DNA of 59,609 bases from JAVHLK01 sp043806215 (GCA_043806215.1 JAZDHD010000090.1:1-59609); one strand, 5' to 3'. Numbered from the stretch's first letter, positions 18,926 through 28,947 are shown. Translations and numbers: made by a program. Notes: generated by a model not told the origin, from the letters alone.

Positions 18926-19063
18926 AGCACTGTGGCATAATACGCGACATATTGACGGAAACGGCGGCGCGCCGTCCGGACGGCGCGCCGCCGGTCATTC
19001 CTGTTTTCATGAAGCTGCACTTGAATGCATGTCCGCACGGGAAGGGGCGGGCTACGGACAACC

Positions 19064-20191
19064 ATGGCGGATATTGAGTTGGCCAAGGACATTCCGATTT
19101 CCGACTGGCTGGCGCTCGAACGGATTCCGAGAGTGGGCCCGCTGAGTATTGCGCGGCTCATGAAGGCGTTTGGAAGTCCAATGGCGGCTATGGAAGCCGA
19201 CCCGGGGGAAATCTCACGCACAGCGGGACTGAACGGGAAACTTGCGCGCTCGATAGCGGATTTCAAGCCTTCCAAGCAAGATATAGATAGGGATATTGAG
19301 ATCTTGGAGAGGCTCGGGGCAAGGTTGGTAACCCGTTGGGATCCGGAATATCCCGACAACCTCAAGGAAATATATGACCCGCCGGCGATGTTGTTCGTGA
19401 GGGGCGGTTTTCTCAAGGAAGACGACAGATCCGTAGCCGTTGTCGGCACCAGGAACCCGACTCGCTACGGTGTGGAAATGGCACAGAGGATTACCGGCGG
19501 GCTTGTGCGTGCCGGGATTACGCCGACCAGCGGTTTGGCTCGGGGAATCGACACGGTGTGCCACAGGACCGCGTTGAACGGACAAGGGCGGACCATCGGT
19601 GTGCTGGGATGCGGAATAGATGTCGTTTATCCCCGGGAGAACAAGTCTCTTATCGAGGAAATGTCACTGCTCGGTGCCGTGGTGAGTGAATTCCGGCCCG
19701 GGGTGGTACCTCATCCGACCAACTTCTACAGAAGGAACAGGATCATATCGGGTCTTTCAAAGTGCGTTGTGGTGGTCGAAGCTGCAAGAAGCAGTGGTTC
19801 CCTCATTACCGCTCAACATGCAATCGACCAAAACCGCGACGTTTTCGCCGTACCCGGCAGCGTCCTGAACAAGCGCTCCGAAGGGCCGCATCGCCTCCTG
19901 AAACAAGGAGCCGGACTGGCCGAGTCCGCGGAAGACATCGTGGAGGCCCTCTCTGAAGTCCGTCCGGTTGAATCTCAGGTCTCAATGTTCTCCCCCTTGG
20001 AAGCCGGCGAGAATCTCACTCCCGATGAGGCGGCGGTACTGAATGCCTTGGATCCGGACCCGGTTCCCATTGATGTCTTGTGCGGATCTCTCAAGATGGA
20101 TGCCGGCAAGCTCGCGGGACTATTGCTTGGACTGGAACTGGGAGGACTTGTACGGCAGCATCCGGGCAAGCTTTTTTCGCGCAAGGAATGA
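19064..20191 (+). CDS. dprA: DNA-processing protein DprA
   Basis: Single-strand DNA-binding protein that loads RecA during natural transformation. From ATG 19064 it has 375 residues: an N-terminal helix-hairpin-helix region (LERIPRVGPLSIARLM), the Rossmann-like core with VVGTRNPTRYG, SGLARGIDTVCHRTAL, VLGCGIDVVYPRENK and PHPTNFYRRNRIISGLS, then a C-terminal winged helix (about 315-370). No strong ribosome binding site is seen; an upstream ATG at 19025 is an alternative. The next gene is topA. Confidence 0.93.
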   Translation: MADIELAKDIPISDWLALERIPRVGPLSIARLMKAFGSPMAAMEADPGEISRTAGLNGKLARSIADFKPSKQDIDRDIEILERLGARLVTRWDPEYPDNLKEIYDPPAMLFVRGGFLKEDDRSVAVVGTRNPTRYGVEMAQRITGGLVRAGITPTSGLARGIDTVCHRTALNGQGRTIGVLGCGIDVVYPRENKSLIEEMSLLGAVVSEFRPGVVPHPTNFYRRNRIISGLSKCVVVVEAARSSGSLITAQHAIDQNRDVFAVPGSVLNKRSEGPHRLLKQGAGLAESAEDIVEALSEVRPVESQVSMFSPLEAGENLTPDEAAVLNALDPDPVPIDVLCGSLKMDAGKLAGLLLGLELGGLVRQHPGKLFSRKE

Positions 20192-20375
20192 TACTGCACT
20201 TGCCGTGATGGGACGGTACGCGAGCCTTGACTTTTTGTGCATTTGTAGGAATCTTAACGGAATAGTACGAGTTTTAGTCGTTGGCACCCAACACCTCGAA
20301 ATACAGAGTCGATCCTACGTGCCGATGTTGGAGGCAGTGCGCAACTGATTGCAATGACTGGAGAAAATAAACTAC

Positions 20376-22664
20376 ATGAGTAAGACGTTGGTCGTGGTCG
20401 AGTCCCCTGCCAAGGCACGGACGATAAAAAAGTACCTCGGTTCGGGTTACGACGTTGAAGCCTCGGTGGGACACATAAAGGATCTTCCCCGGCAGGCCGA
20501 CAAGGGTGATAGGGGGGCGGTGTTGGGGGTCGACGTAGAGAACGGATTCAAGCCTGTTTATCAAGTGATTCCGGGTAAAGAGAAGATTATAAAACAACTC
20601 AAGCAGGCCGCCCAAAAAGCCGACAAGGTGTACTTGGCCACTGACCCGGATCGCGAAGGAGAGGCAATCGCGTGGCATTTGAGCCAAGAACTGGAAACAC
20701 CCGCGGATCGTGTCTACCGGGTTCTGTTCAACGAACTGACTGAGAAAACCATTAAAGAAGCCGTCGCCTCGCCTTTGCGGTTGGATGCAAACAAATTCAA
20801 CGCGCAACAAACTCGTCGCATATTGGACAGAATAGTGGGCTATCAGTTGAGTCCGCTGCTCTGGGACAAGGTGCAGTACGGCCTCAGTGCGGGGCGGGTC
20901 CAATCCGTGGCGCTGAAGCTCATCGTTGACCGGCAAAATGCCATAGATACCTTTGTCCCTCAGGAATATTGGAGCATTACCGCCTCCTTGGCAGCTGAAG
21001 CGCCTCCACCGTTCGAGGCCAAACTTGTGGAACACGGCGGCGGGAAAATAGAGATTCCGGATGCATCCCGGGCTGCGGAACTGGTGAACACGGCAAAGGA
21101 GAACCCCTTTGTGGTTCTCGATGTGAAACGCCGTGAGCGGACCAGGAAGGCAATGCCTCCGTTCATTACATCGACGCTGCAACAGGAAGCGTCGAGGAAA
21201 TTGAGGCTTGCCGGCACCCGGACCATGCGGATTGCGCAACAACTTTACGAAGGTATTGAATTGGGTAATCAGGGGTCCGTAGGTCTGATCACCTACATGA
21301 GGACCGATTCTCCGCGCATTGCGGGGGAGGCTCTCACTGCCGTGCGAGAGTACATCGACCGCACGTACGGTCCAAAGTATCTCCCGGAAAAGCCGAACTT
21401 TTACAAGGGAAAGAAGTCTGCTCAAGAGGCTCATGAGGCTATTCGGCCCACCTCGATGGACCTCCCGCCGGAAAAGGTCGCCAAATTCCTGGACAAGAAT
21501 CAGTTGGCCCTTTACTCGCTTATATGGAACAGATTCATTGCAAGTCAGGCCGCGCCGGCAGTTTTTGATTTGACGACCTTGAGCATCGGGTCCGGGGAAC
21601 TGGTATTTCGCGTAACCGGGTCTGTTATGAAATTCGACGGATTCCTCAAGATTTACGGTCAGACCAAGGAAGAAGAGGGGGAGTCCAAGAATGAAGACAA
21701 AGAAGATTCCCAACGGGAGCTTCCTCACTTGAAAAAGGGCGACGTTCTCCGGCTCAGGGGGCTTTCCCCCAGGCAGCACTTCACCCAACCGCCTCCCGCG
21801 TTCAACGAAGCATCATTGATTAAGGAACTCGAGGACAAGGGTATTGGGCGGCCTTCTACGTACGCGGAAACGGTTACCACCATACAAAAACGCAAGTACG
21901 TCGAACTTCAAGACAGGAAATTCAGGCCGACTCTTCTTGGGCGCATTATCTCCGGTCTATTGGGGGACAGTTTCCCCAAGTTGCTCAATACGGACTTCAC
22001 CGCGGAGATGGAATCGTCTCTCGACCGGATCGAAGAGGGACGGGTTTCATGGACCGAAACGCTGGAAGGCTTCTATGGTCCGTTTCAGTCTTCGCTTCAA
22101 CAGGCGAAGAAGAGTATGAAGAGCATTAAGAGAGACGGGATTCCCACGCAGGAACCCTGTCCCCAATGCGGTCGGCCCCTCCTCATAAGATCAGGAAGAT
22201 ACGGGCTGTTCATGGGATGCTCCGACTACCCGGACTGTGGATATACCCGTAATATTGCAACCGAATCCGCGCCGGCCAAGGACCCCATACCTACCGACCA
22301 GGTTTGCGAATGCGGTGCGCCCATGGTCATCAGGGACAGTCGCTCCGGGCCGTTCTTGTCGTGTTCGCGCTATCCGGAATGCAAGAAGGCCCGTCCGATT
22401 AGTACGGGAGTGCCGTGTCCGAAATGCGGAACCGGAGAACTGGCTCAACGCAGAACCAAGAGAGGCAAGACGTTCTACTCGTGCACCCGCTATCCGGAGT
22501 GTGACTATTCGCTCTGGAACAAACCCGTAGCGGTTAGGTGCCCCAACGAAAAGTGCGATTCACCGATCATGGAAGAGCGGTTCAGCAAGAAATCCGGGAT
22601 CGTTCTCTCGTGCCCGCAGTGCAAGCACAAACTGACCGGCACGGATTCGACTTCGGAGAAGTGA
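20376..22664 (+). CDS. topA: DNA topoisomerase I
   Basis: Type IA topoisomerase that relaxes negative supercoils. The 762 residues start with the TOPRIM domain (TLVVVESPAKARTIKKYLG, acidic DPDREGEAIAWHL), continue with the catalytic gate holding Tyr307 in GLITYMRTDS, and end with zinc fingers. These carry C-x-x-C/H patterns such as CPQCGRPLLIRSGRYG and CPKCGTGELAQRR, plus a final CPNEKCDSP ... CPQCKHKL. It follows dprA after a 184-base spacer. Confidence 0.96.
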   Translation: MSKTLVVVESPAKARTIKKYLGSGYDVEASVGHIKDLPRQADKGDRGAVLGVDVENGFKPVYQVIPGKEKIIKQLKQAAQKADKVYLATDPDREGEAIAWHLSQELETPADRVYRVLFNELTEKTIKEAVASPLRLDANKFNAQQTRRILDRIVGYQLSPLLWDKVQYGLSAGRVQSVALKLIVDRQNAIDTFVPQEYWSITASLAAEAPPPFEAKLVEHGGGKIEIPDASRAAELVNTAKENPFVVLDVKRRERTRKAMPPFITSTLQQEASRKLRLAGTRTMRIAQQLYEGIELGNQGSVGLITYMRTDSPRIAGEALTAVREYIDRTYGPKYLPEKPNFYKGKKSAQEAHEAIRPTSMDLPPEKVAKFLDKNQLALYSLIWNRFIASQAAPAVFDLTTLSIGSGELVFRVTGSVMKFDGFLKIYGQTKEEEGESKNEDKEDSQRELPHLKKGDVLRLRGLSPRQHFTQPPPAFNEASLIKELEDKGIGRPSTYAETVTTIQKRKYVELQDRKFRPTLLGRIISGLLGDSFPKLLNTDFTAEMESSLDRIEEGRVSWTETLEGFYGPFQSSLQQAKKSMKSIKRDGIPTQEPCPQCGRPLLIRSGRYGLFMGCSDYPDCGYTRNIATESAPAKDPIPTDQVCECGAPMVIRDSRSGPFLSCSRYPECKKARPISTGVPCPKCGTGELAQRRTKRGKTFYSCTRYPECDYSLWNKPVAVRCPNEKCDSPIMEERFSKKSGIVLSCPQCKHKLTGTDSTSEK

Positions 22665-23087
22665 CGGCGGGGCCTGTTTTTCTCTCATCACCGGGCGCAG
22701 GCGCCTTATCGAGTCAATCCCAAGCATTAGAAAGGTTTACCGCTTCCGCGGGCCTTGTGCTATACTGCGCAGTGTATCGAGGATCGGCGTGACGGAGTAT
22801 TGTGCCGACATCCCGGGGAATGGGACGGAGACCCGGGATCGTGTCCGATCCCGTGACCTAAGTGCCCCATGGCGTAAATACGGTCAGGTATTCAAGGCAA
22901 CGATCCCGGCTTTGGTAGCGCCGGCCTCCGTGCCGGTACTCTTTGATCATGCGCCCGGCAGGGACGCCGGGACGCTACCGGGCATTCACACGAACACGAC
23001 AACGCATGTGGGCCATGTAGCACTCAGCATCTGCATTGTCTCATGCCGTGCCCAATGCGGAATCAAACAATCAGGAGCAGCTAAGCC
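22665..23087. repeat. Intergenic region containing a MITE-like element
   Basis: A 170-base element at 22858-23027 has the ends TAAGTGCCCCATGGCGTAAA and CATGTGGGCCATGTAGCACT and shares its interior with the copy at 17421-17622. The remaining bases show no gene. The ribosome binding site AGGAG of the next gene lies at about 23073. Confidence 0.7.
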
Positions 23088-24557
23088 TTGCCCAAGTTCG
23101 AAATCAAACACAGAAAGACGGGAGAAGTCATCTTCAGCGGGAGAGCCGGTTCATTCAAAGATCTGGTGCAATCTGCGGTTCAGCTGGGCGGTGCATCGGT
23201 TCAGCACACGCTTCTGACATCGCTTCGTCTCAAGAAAGCCGGCAAGGCGAAGTTGTACGGAGCCGACCTTAAGACTCAGGATCTTTCCGAGATCGACTTG
23301 ACCGGGGCCGATCTCGTGGGTTCCGATATGTCCAATGTCAATCTCACGGGAGCGTGTCTTAAGAAGGCACTTCTCTCAAGAAGCGATTTTACGGGGGCAA
23401 ATCTGACAAGAACCTCTTTGGGTGATGCGGACATGTCCGAATGCAACCTGTCGGCGGCCAGATTGACCAAGGCTGTTCCAGAGAACGTGAATCTGAAGAA
23501 CAGTAATCTCAAGAATGCCGATTTCTCGAGACTGAGGCTCACGAAGGCAGATCTCACCGGGGCAAACATGCCGGGAATCATGCTGGTCTCAAGCGATCTG
23601 TCCAGGAACTCGATCAGCGGGAACAACTTGGCCGGCGCAAATCTGTCGTGGGGAATCTTTGTCGGCACCCGCATGGACGACGCCAACCTTTCTCAAAGCA
23701 ATCTGGAACACTCGGATCTCACGGGTGCCAAATTGAGCGGCAGCAACCTCTCCGGGACGAATCTCACGTCGGCGAATCTTCAGGGAGCGGATTTGGCCGG
23801 CGCAAATCTGGAAAAGGCCAAGTTGAGCAGCGCGAACCTCAGTGGCGCCAATCTGAAGGGAGCCAAGTTGAAAGGCGCAGTCTTGGACGGTGCAAAGCTC
23901 ATCGGGTCCAATGCAGCCGAATGCGATTTGACGGACGCGGATCTCAGCGACACGGACATTACCAACGCAGTTTTTTCAAATGCCCGGATGACCGGAGCGA
24001 AACTTCTCAGGGTTCTGTCAACAGGAACAAACATGTCGGGCGCGGTCCTGAAGAACGCCGTCATGGTCAAGGCGACCCTTACGGGAGCGAACTTGAGCGG
24101 CGCGAATTTGCAGAATGCCGACTGCCGGGGGATCATGCTGGAAGAAGCCGACCTTTCCAATGCCGTTCTGTCTTCGGCAATTCTCGAAGATGCCATCCTG
24201 AACAGATCCAAGCTGACAGGTGCGGATTTGACCGGCGCGAAGCTTTCCAAGGCGGCCGTGGCGGATTCGGACTTGTCGGGTGTCCGGGGGGCCGGCGCCG
24301 ACTTCACGGAAGCGGATCTCAAGAACGTGGTGCTGGATAATGCGTACCTCCCCCAATGTATCTTTGCGGAAACCAACATGACGGGAATCAAGATGACCGG
24401 GACGTCTCTGGAGGGTTCCGATCTCACACGAACCGACTTTTCCTGGTCGGTACTGGAGAGATCCGATTTCACCGGCGTTAAATTGAACAAAACGAGTTTC
24501 AGAGGAGCCAAACTCAAAGAAGTCAGGGGGATCAAATTCAAGAAGAAGAGTCCTTGA
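23088..24557 (+). CDS. Pentapeptide-repeat protein
   Basis: 489 residues from a TTG start with AGGAG nine bases upstream. After an N-terminal segment of about 55 residues (MPKFEIKHRKTGEVIFSGRA), nearly the whole protein is a run of A-(D/N)-L-x-x pentapeptides, expected to form a right-handed quadrilateral beta-helix. Short interruptions occur at VSSDLSRNSIS and GIFVGTRMDD. No signal peptide or membrane span is seen. Such proteins can mimic DNA and protect gyrase, or act as scaffolds; its position near topA is suggestive but proves nothing. Confidence 0.85.
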   Translation: MPKFEIKHRKTGEVIFSGRAGSFKDLVQSAVQLGGASVQHTLLTSLRLKKAGKAKLYGADLKTQDLSEIDLTGADLVGSDMSNVNLTGACLKKALLSRSDFTGANLTRTSLGDADMSECNLSAARLTKAVPENVNLKNSNLKNADFSRLRLTKADLTGANMPGIMLVSSDLSRNSISGNNLAGANLSWGIFVGTRMDDANLSQSNLEHSDLTGAKLSGSNLSGTNLTSANLQGADLAGANLEKAKLSSANLSGANLKGAKLKGAVLDGAKLIGSNAAECDLTDADLSDTDITNAVFSNARMTGAKLLRVLSTGTNMSGAVLKNAVMVKATLTGANLSGANLQNADCRGIMLEEADLSNAVLSSAILEDAILNRSKLTGADLTGAKLSKAAVADSDLSGVRGAGADFTEADLKNVVLDNAYLPQCIFAETNMTGIKMTGTSLEGSDLTRTDFSWSVLERSDFTGVKLNKTSFRGAKLKEVRGIKFKKKSP

Positions 24558-24664
24558 CATGTCATGGGTCGAGTGATGCCTTTCGGAAATGAGACTCATT
24601 CCCCTCATCAGGCACCGTTGCCGGCGGTTCACCGGAACGGCTCGCTCCCCGGAGGCCCTTACAC

Positions 24665-25858
24665 GTGCTAGGTTTGTCCATCATCGACCGATACGTGTTC
24701 CGGGAGATCGCCGTATCGTTTCTGTTCTGTTTCGCCGTGTTTCTCGTAACGGGGCTGATCGCAGGTTTTCTCCCGCTTGTTCAGAAAGGAATGGAGACGG
24801 GAGCGGCCCTCACCATCATTCTGTTTCAACTGCTCATCTTCACGCTCCCCACCACATTGGTAACCGTGCTTCCTCCATCGGTCCTGATCGGTATCTTGTT
24901 GGGCCTGGGACGCATGGCGGCCGACAACGAGATTGCTGCGATTAAATCCTCGGGGATTTCCGTTTTGTCCCTGTTTCCCTCGGTGTTCCTGCTCGGGTTG
25001 CTCGGCACGGGACTGAGTCTTGCCTGCACGCTCTACTTGGTCCCCAGGGGCGTGACCGAAGCGAAAGAACTCTCGCAACAGGCGCTCACCACCCGTCCGG
25101 ATGCAGGAATCGAGGAGCGTACGTTTTTCGACCGCTTGGCACATCTCATCGTGTATGTGGAGGAAATAGATTCGTCCACCGGCACAATGAGTCGGGTATT
25201 CATCCAGGAGTCATCGGACCCCGACGATGTACGGACCATCGTGGCGAAGAAGGGCAAGGCCTATCCCGACCCCGAAGGCAAGGCGTTCATCCTTCACCTG
25301 CGCGAAGGGACCATAGTGAGGGCGGACCGCCGTGGGGATACTATCGGCACGATCGGCTTCCCAAGCTTTGTCTTCCGGTATCCCATCCGCCGGGAGGAAT
25401 CGGTGTCGTTGGAGGAACTCTCCATATCGCAGATACGTAAACGAGTTCAAAGTATCACGGCCCCGAGGCCGGATGATACGCCGGAAAAACTGGCGTACTA
25501 TGATCGCGTGCGCACCATGGCCTCCATATTGATTACCCAACGGTTTACACATCCCCTGGCGTGCCTCGCCCTTGCGGTCATGGCATTTCCGGTGGCGGTC
25601 GTCAATATGGGGAGGAGCAGATTGAACAACGTGACGCTGGGCCTGGTGGTGATCTTCGTCTATTATACACTCACGCTGGCCACGGAAAGAACGGCCCGTT
25701 CGGCATTGGCACCCCCGGAGCTGGTCTTACCTCTACCCTTTGTCGTTTTCTTGGTCGTTTCGGCTTATCTCAGCCGGTGTGCCCGCATGGAACGCGTTCC
25801 TTCCATCGTTGGTTTCTTCCGTAATTTGCCGTTCAAGATGAAGAGACGGACGCTATGA
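24665..25858 (+). CDS. LptF-like lipopolysaccharide export permease
   Basis: YjgP/YjgQ-family permease, 397 residues, part of the LptBFG transporter that drives lipopolysaccharide from the inner membrane. Three N-terminal membrane spans (within residues 15-130), a periplasmic beta-jellyroll-like domain (about 135-270) and three C-terminal spans are visible, with the N-terminal IIDRYVFREI signature. A GTG start has GGAGG nine bases upstream. The partner lptG usually follows but is absent here; a hydrolase gene comes next. Confidence 0.88.
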   Translation: MLGLSIIDRYVFREIAVSFLFCFAVFLVTGLIAGFLPLVQKGMETGAALTIILFQLLIFTLPTTLVTVLPPSVLIGILLGLGRMAADNEIAAIKSSGISVLSLFPSVFLLGLLGTGLSLACTLYLVPRGVTEAKELSQQALTTRPDAGIEERTFFDRLAHLIVYVEEIDSSTGTMSRVFIQESSDPDDVRTIVAKKGKAYPDPEGKAFILHLREGTIVRADRRGDTIGTIGFPSFVFRYPIRREESVSLEELSISQIRKRVQSITAPRPDDTPEKLAYYDRVRTMASILITQRFTHPLACLALAVMAFPVAVVNMGRSRLNNVTLGLVVIFVYYTLTLATERTARSALAPPELVLPLPFVVFLVVSAYLSRCARMERVPSIVGFFRNLPFKMKRRTL

Positions 25859-25925
25859 GCTACGTCCGACGAAGCGGAGAGATTGCATTCTGCTTGGCAG
25901 TTTTGAGACACGTAAGCGAGGTACC

Positions 25926-26819
25926 ATGACATTCGATATGGGTTCAGCCGGCGAATTCCCCAGGCCTCTGGCGGACGGCTTGTGGGTGCTTGGAAACTAC
26001 TTCTTCAACTTATACTATGTCCAAGGAGAGCAAGCCGGTGCACTCATCGAGGTCGGCGTGTCCGCGGTGGTGGACGAAGTAATCGCTCAGATGGAAACAA
26101 TCGGAGTTGCTCCGTCGTTTCTCGTGGTAACTCATCCCCATGCCGATCATGTGACGGGACTGGCCGGGCTCGCAACGAGATATCCGCAAGCGCTGGTCGT
26201 CGCAACAGAGGAAGCGGCGGACTTTCTTGCCCACCCCAAGGCTGCGGGTGGGTTGGCGGGTGAAGACCGCCGGATTACCGCCATGCTGGCATCTCACGGA
26301 TGCAAACCGGGACGGCCGCCGGTGGTGGAGCCTCCCAGCCTGCACAATTGCCTTACGGCAAACGACGGCGATGAGATGGATCTCGGTGGGAAGACCCTTC
26401 GCTTCATTCAGGTCAAAGGCCATTCGCCCGGAGCCATAGCGGTACATGTTCCTGAAATCGACGCGCTTCTGCTCTCGGATTGTCTCGGGTTCAGGTATCC
26501 GGGGAGAGGAGTGTTTCCCCTGTTCTTCACCGGTTACACGGACTACGTGGAAACTCTCGACCGCCTGGAATCCTTGGGAGCAGCCATAGTCGGTCCCGCG
26601 CATCAGGGGCCACTCACCGGGGTACACGTCCGCGAGGCATTCGAGGAATCGCGGCGGCTCGCCGTCGAATTGCGGGACAAAATACGGAACGATGCCGGGG
26701 ACCCGGAAGAAATTGCCGAAGATCTCTTCCGGACTTATTATAGAGACGAACTGACCATGTATACCGAAGAAAACATTAGGAACTGCGCCAAGTTGATAGT
26801 GAAACGAGCCCGAGAGTGA
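25926..26819 (+). CDS. Metallo-beta-lactamase-fold hydrolase
   Basis: 297 residues with the metal-binding motif THPHADH (His70, His72, Asp74, His75), a later Asp in LLLSDCLGFR and the final His in GPAHQGP, so two metal ions are expected. The first strands (GLWVLGNYFFNLYYVQGEQAGALIEVG) match glyoxalase II-like members. No signal peptide. A C-terminal helical tail of about 60 residues follows the fold. Substrate is unknown; thioesters or alkylsulfatase-like substrates are possible. Confidence 0.85.
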   Translation: MTFDMGSAGEFPRPLADGLWVLGNYFFNLYYVQGEQAGALIEVGVSAVVDEVIAQMETIGVAPSFLVVTHPHADHVTGLAGLATRYPQALVVATEEAADFLAHPKAAGGLAGEDRRITAMLASHGCKPGRPPVVEPPSLHNCLTANDGDEMDLGGKTLRFIQVKGHSPGAIAVHVPEIDALLLSDCLGFRYPGRGVFPLFFTGYTDYVETLDRLESLGAAIVGPAHQGPLTGVHVREAFEESRRLAVELRDKIRNDAGDPEEIAEDLFRTYYRDELTMYTEENIRNCAKLIVKRARE

Positions 26820-27006
26820 AGCTCATGACTTCGCCGGGGCGCTACCGCGTGTTTACAGAATGCGTGACCGTATTTACGCCACAGAACTCTTAGATTGCCA
26901 CGCCCTCCCTAAACCTCGGGCTCGCAATGACATATATGAAGGTGTCCGCAGCATTCAAGGGGTTCACCACAAAACCCGCAGAGTAATGTCGGAGGATTCA
27001 CAAACA
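26820..27006. repeat. Repeat ends between two genes
   Basis: Right end of the MITE-like family (GTGACCGTATTTACGCCACA, from 26864), then a second repeat type from about 26893 to 26965 (TTGCCACGCCCTCCC ... GGTGTCCGCAGCATTCAAGG) that recurs near 53050-53165. An apparent ORF here is only the open frame of the repeat. Confidence 0.6.
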
Positions 27007-27333
27007 ATGGACTTCAGGGCAATTCATATCTTGAGCATGACGGTGAGAACCCTCACCCGGGAGATAGCGTGGGACACGTACGGAGGCCAAGATCTCCATA
27101 CGCCGGTTATAACGACTGAAGAAGAGTGCCGTAACCTGGATTTGCTCGTGGACGTCATGGGTACCCTTACGCGGATGATGGATACGCGTATCGCGTACGC
27201 GACCAGTGAAGGAAAAGTGATCCGTGAGTGGATCGAAGCCATTCTCGAGATCGGCGACCGTTACCGGCGGGAACTGGATATGTTGAAGCGGATTGAAACG
27301 GAATCGTCGGTCATCGGCACGAAGCCGGATTAG
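27007..27333 (+). CDS. Small protein of unknown function
   Basis: 108 residues starting MDFRAIHILSMTVRTLTREI. The ATG at 27007 has GGAGG eleven bases upstream; codons before it belong to repeat sequence. The protein looks all-helical and soluble, with no Cys motif, signal peptide or recognised domain. An upstream ATG at 26986 would add seven residues. It is followed by a two-hairpin structure that may end its transcript. Confidence 0.5.
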   Translation: MDFRAIHILSMTVRTLTREIAWDTYGGQDLHTPVITTEEECRNLDLLVDVMGTLTRMMDTRIAYATSEGKVIREWIEAILEIGDRYRRELDMLKRIETESSVIGTKPD

Positions 27334-27360
27334 TTCTTGCGAACCGCCATGATAGGACTT

Positions 27361-27405
27361 CCGGGGGATGAATCCCCCGGCTAAATTCCTTAGTGCCTTC
27401 GGCAC
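27361..27405. terminator. Double hairpin downstream of the small gene
   Basis: A perfect palindrome CCGGGGGATGAATCCCCCGG (27361-27380) is followed by GTGCCTTCGGCAC (27393-27405). No long T-run follows. It may be a terminator or a palindromic repeat unit. Confidence 0.45.
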
Positions 27406-27626
27406 ATTAAGATCGCTGCATCTCAACACCGAAAACGGTGTGCATGCCTGTGTGGCGCAGGCTTGCCCCACGACAATGAGAGCATACGAGGCCGCCCATT
27501 TTTTCCTTGACACGCCATGGGTAAGTAGTCGAACTATATGATGAGTCGGATAGACCGTCTCGGTGAGGGATTGTTTTTTGGAGTTGGACCTATTCGGAAA
27601 GTCGAGAGTTTGTCGGGAGGTCTGAT

Positions 27627-28478
27627 ATGAAGAAACTCTTTGCCCTTCTGGGCGCCATTGCATTGATTGTCGCCTCTTCCTCCGTTTCATGGTCGCAACC
27701 CAAGGGCGGCGAGACAACGGTTCGAGTGGCGGGAGCCGACAGCATGTTTTACCGGGTAAAGCTCCGCGCGAAACTGTTCACCAAGGCCAACCCGTCGGTC
27801 AAGATCGATGTTTCGCAAGGCGGAACCATGGATTCGGGGATCCGGGCGCTGATCGAGGGTCAAGCGGATTTAGCCATGGCCTCCTGTGTGCTCCTGCCCG
27901 AGGAGGACAAGCTGGCGGCGGAAAAGCGTGTCAAACTGGTCGAGCGCGTCATCGGCTACGGCGGCATCACGGTTGTCGTCAATTCGGATACGGGCGTAGA
28001 TTCACTTTGCGTGGACGACGTCAGGAAACTTATGGTCGGGGAATACGCCAATTGGAAACAGGTCGGTGGAGCCGACCTTCCGGTAAAGGTGGTCAGGACC
28101 GATGCGAGGCATCCGGGGACTCTCGCTTTTCTCGAGCGTGACTTTCTGAGAAAGAGCTTTGCCCCGCACGCGATTGTGGTGAGCTCGTTCCCTTCCGTGG
28201 TGGCCACGGTAGCGGACACCCCCGGAGCAATCGGTTACGTCCGTATCCGGGAAGCCTCCGAATCGCCGGTGGTAAAATCGAACCCCCGGGTGAAGGTGGT
28301 TCCCATAGCCAGATCGGCGTCAACCATTCCGGTCATGCCAAGCCGGAAAGCGGTTGAAGATCAGTCCTATTGCCTTGTGAGGCCTTACTTGGTCTATTAT
28401 CTTTCCACGGCGAAACCGGAAGCGGTCGAGTTCGCTGATTATCTGGTGAAAAAAGGATGGGGAGCCCAGGACTTGTAA
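27627..28478 (+). CDS. Periplasmic phosphate-binding-like (PstS family) protein
   Basis: 283 residues with a signal peptide (MKKLFALLGAIALIVASSSVSWS). The mature part has the type II periplasmic-binding fold of PstS: VRVAGADSMFYRV, KANPSVKIDVSQGGTMDSGIRALIEGQADLAMAS, and DTPGAIGYVRI near the C-terminus. No pst transporter genes are adjacent, so it may be a stand-alone binding or signalling protein, and phosphate is only the family default ligand. Confidence 0.8.
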   Translation: MKKLFALLGAIALIVASSSVSWSQPKGGETTVRVAGADSMFYRVKLRAKLFTKANPSVKIDVSQGGTMDSGIRALIEGQADLAMASCVLLPEEDKLAAEKRVKLVERVIGYGGITVVVNSDTGVDSLCVDDVRKLMVGEYANWKQVGGADLPVKVVRTDARHPGTLAFLERDFLRKSFAPHAIVVSSFPSVVATVADTPGAIGYVRIREASESPVVKSNPRVKVVPIARSASTIPVMPSRKAVEDQSYCLVRPYLVYYLSTAKPEAVEFADYLVKKGWGAQDL

Positions 28479-28611
28479 AGAGAGGTGTTTTGAATTGGTT
28501 TAGCGGGCCCAGGGCAGGCACGGACCCGCTGAACGCCCCCCGGGAAACTCCGGTGGCAGCGATGTGAACCCCGCCGGCACCCTGGGTTTCAACCGTCGTG
28601 CACGGGATCGT

Positions 28612-28917
28612 TTATCGCAGAGTGCGCCTCAAGAATTGGCGCAGGTTGGTCACGCTGAACAACATACCTCCCAGCCACCCGCCGATACACCCGACGAGAA
28701 AGAACTGGGCGTGCTCTACGAGAGAAACGCGGATCTTGTAATACAGATAGGCGTCCACTGCTGCGAAAGCCGCAATGCACGCAAGAATGAAGACTCGCAT
28801 AAAGTACTTCCCGGACACGTTCAGTACGATTCCGGCTATGTAGAAGACGAGCAATAGGGTGCCCAACGACAGGGCGAACCCCATGAATCCGGCTTTAAGA
28901 ATGACGGAAAAGTCCAT
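28612..28917 (-). CDS. Small integral membrane protein
   Basis: 101 residues with three hydrophobic segments (about 8-32, 41-60 and 72-88), suggesting an inner-membrane protein. A Shine-Dalgarno AGGTGA lies seven bases before the ATG. No family is recognised. It lies 30 bases downstream of another envelope gene on the same strand and probably shares its transcript. Confidence 0.55.
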   Translation of the reverse strand: MDFSVILKAGFMGFALSLGTLLLVFYIAGIVLNVSGKYFMRVFILACIAAFAAVDAYLYYKIRVSLVEHAQFFLVGCIGGWLGGMLFSVTNLRQFLRRTLR

Positions 28918-28947
28918 TTGGGAATCACCTGCACGTCACTGCTTCAC

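Noticed and set aside
20274..21788. 504-codon open frame antisense to topA
   Set aside because: A shadow of topA with no recognisable protein and no start signal.
27507..27540. Promoter before the PstS-like gene (TTGACA ... TATATG)
   Set aside because: The two boxes are 22 bases apart, too far for a sigma-70 promoter, and no better -10 box is seen.
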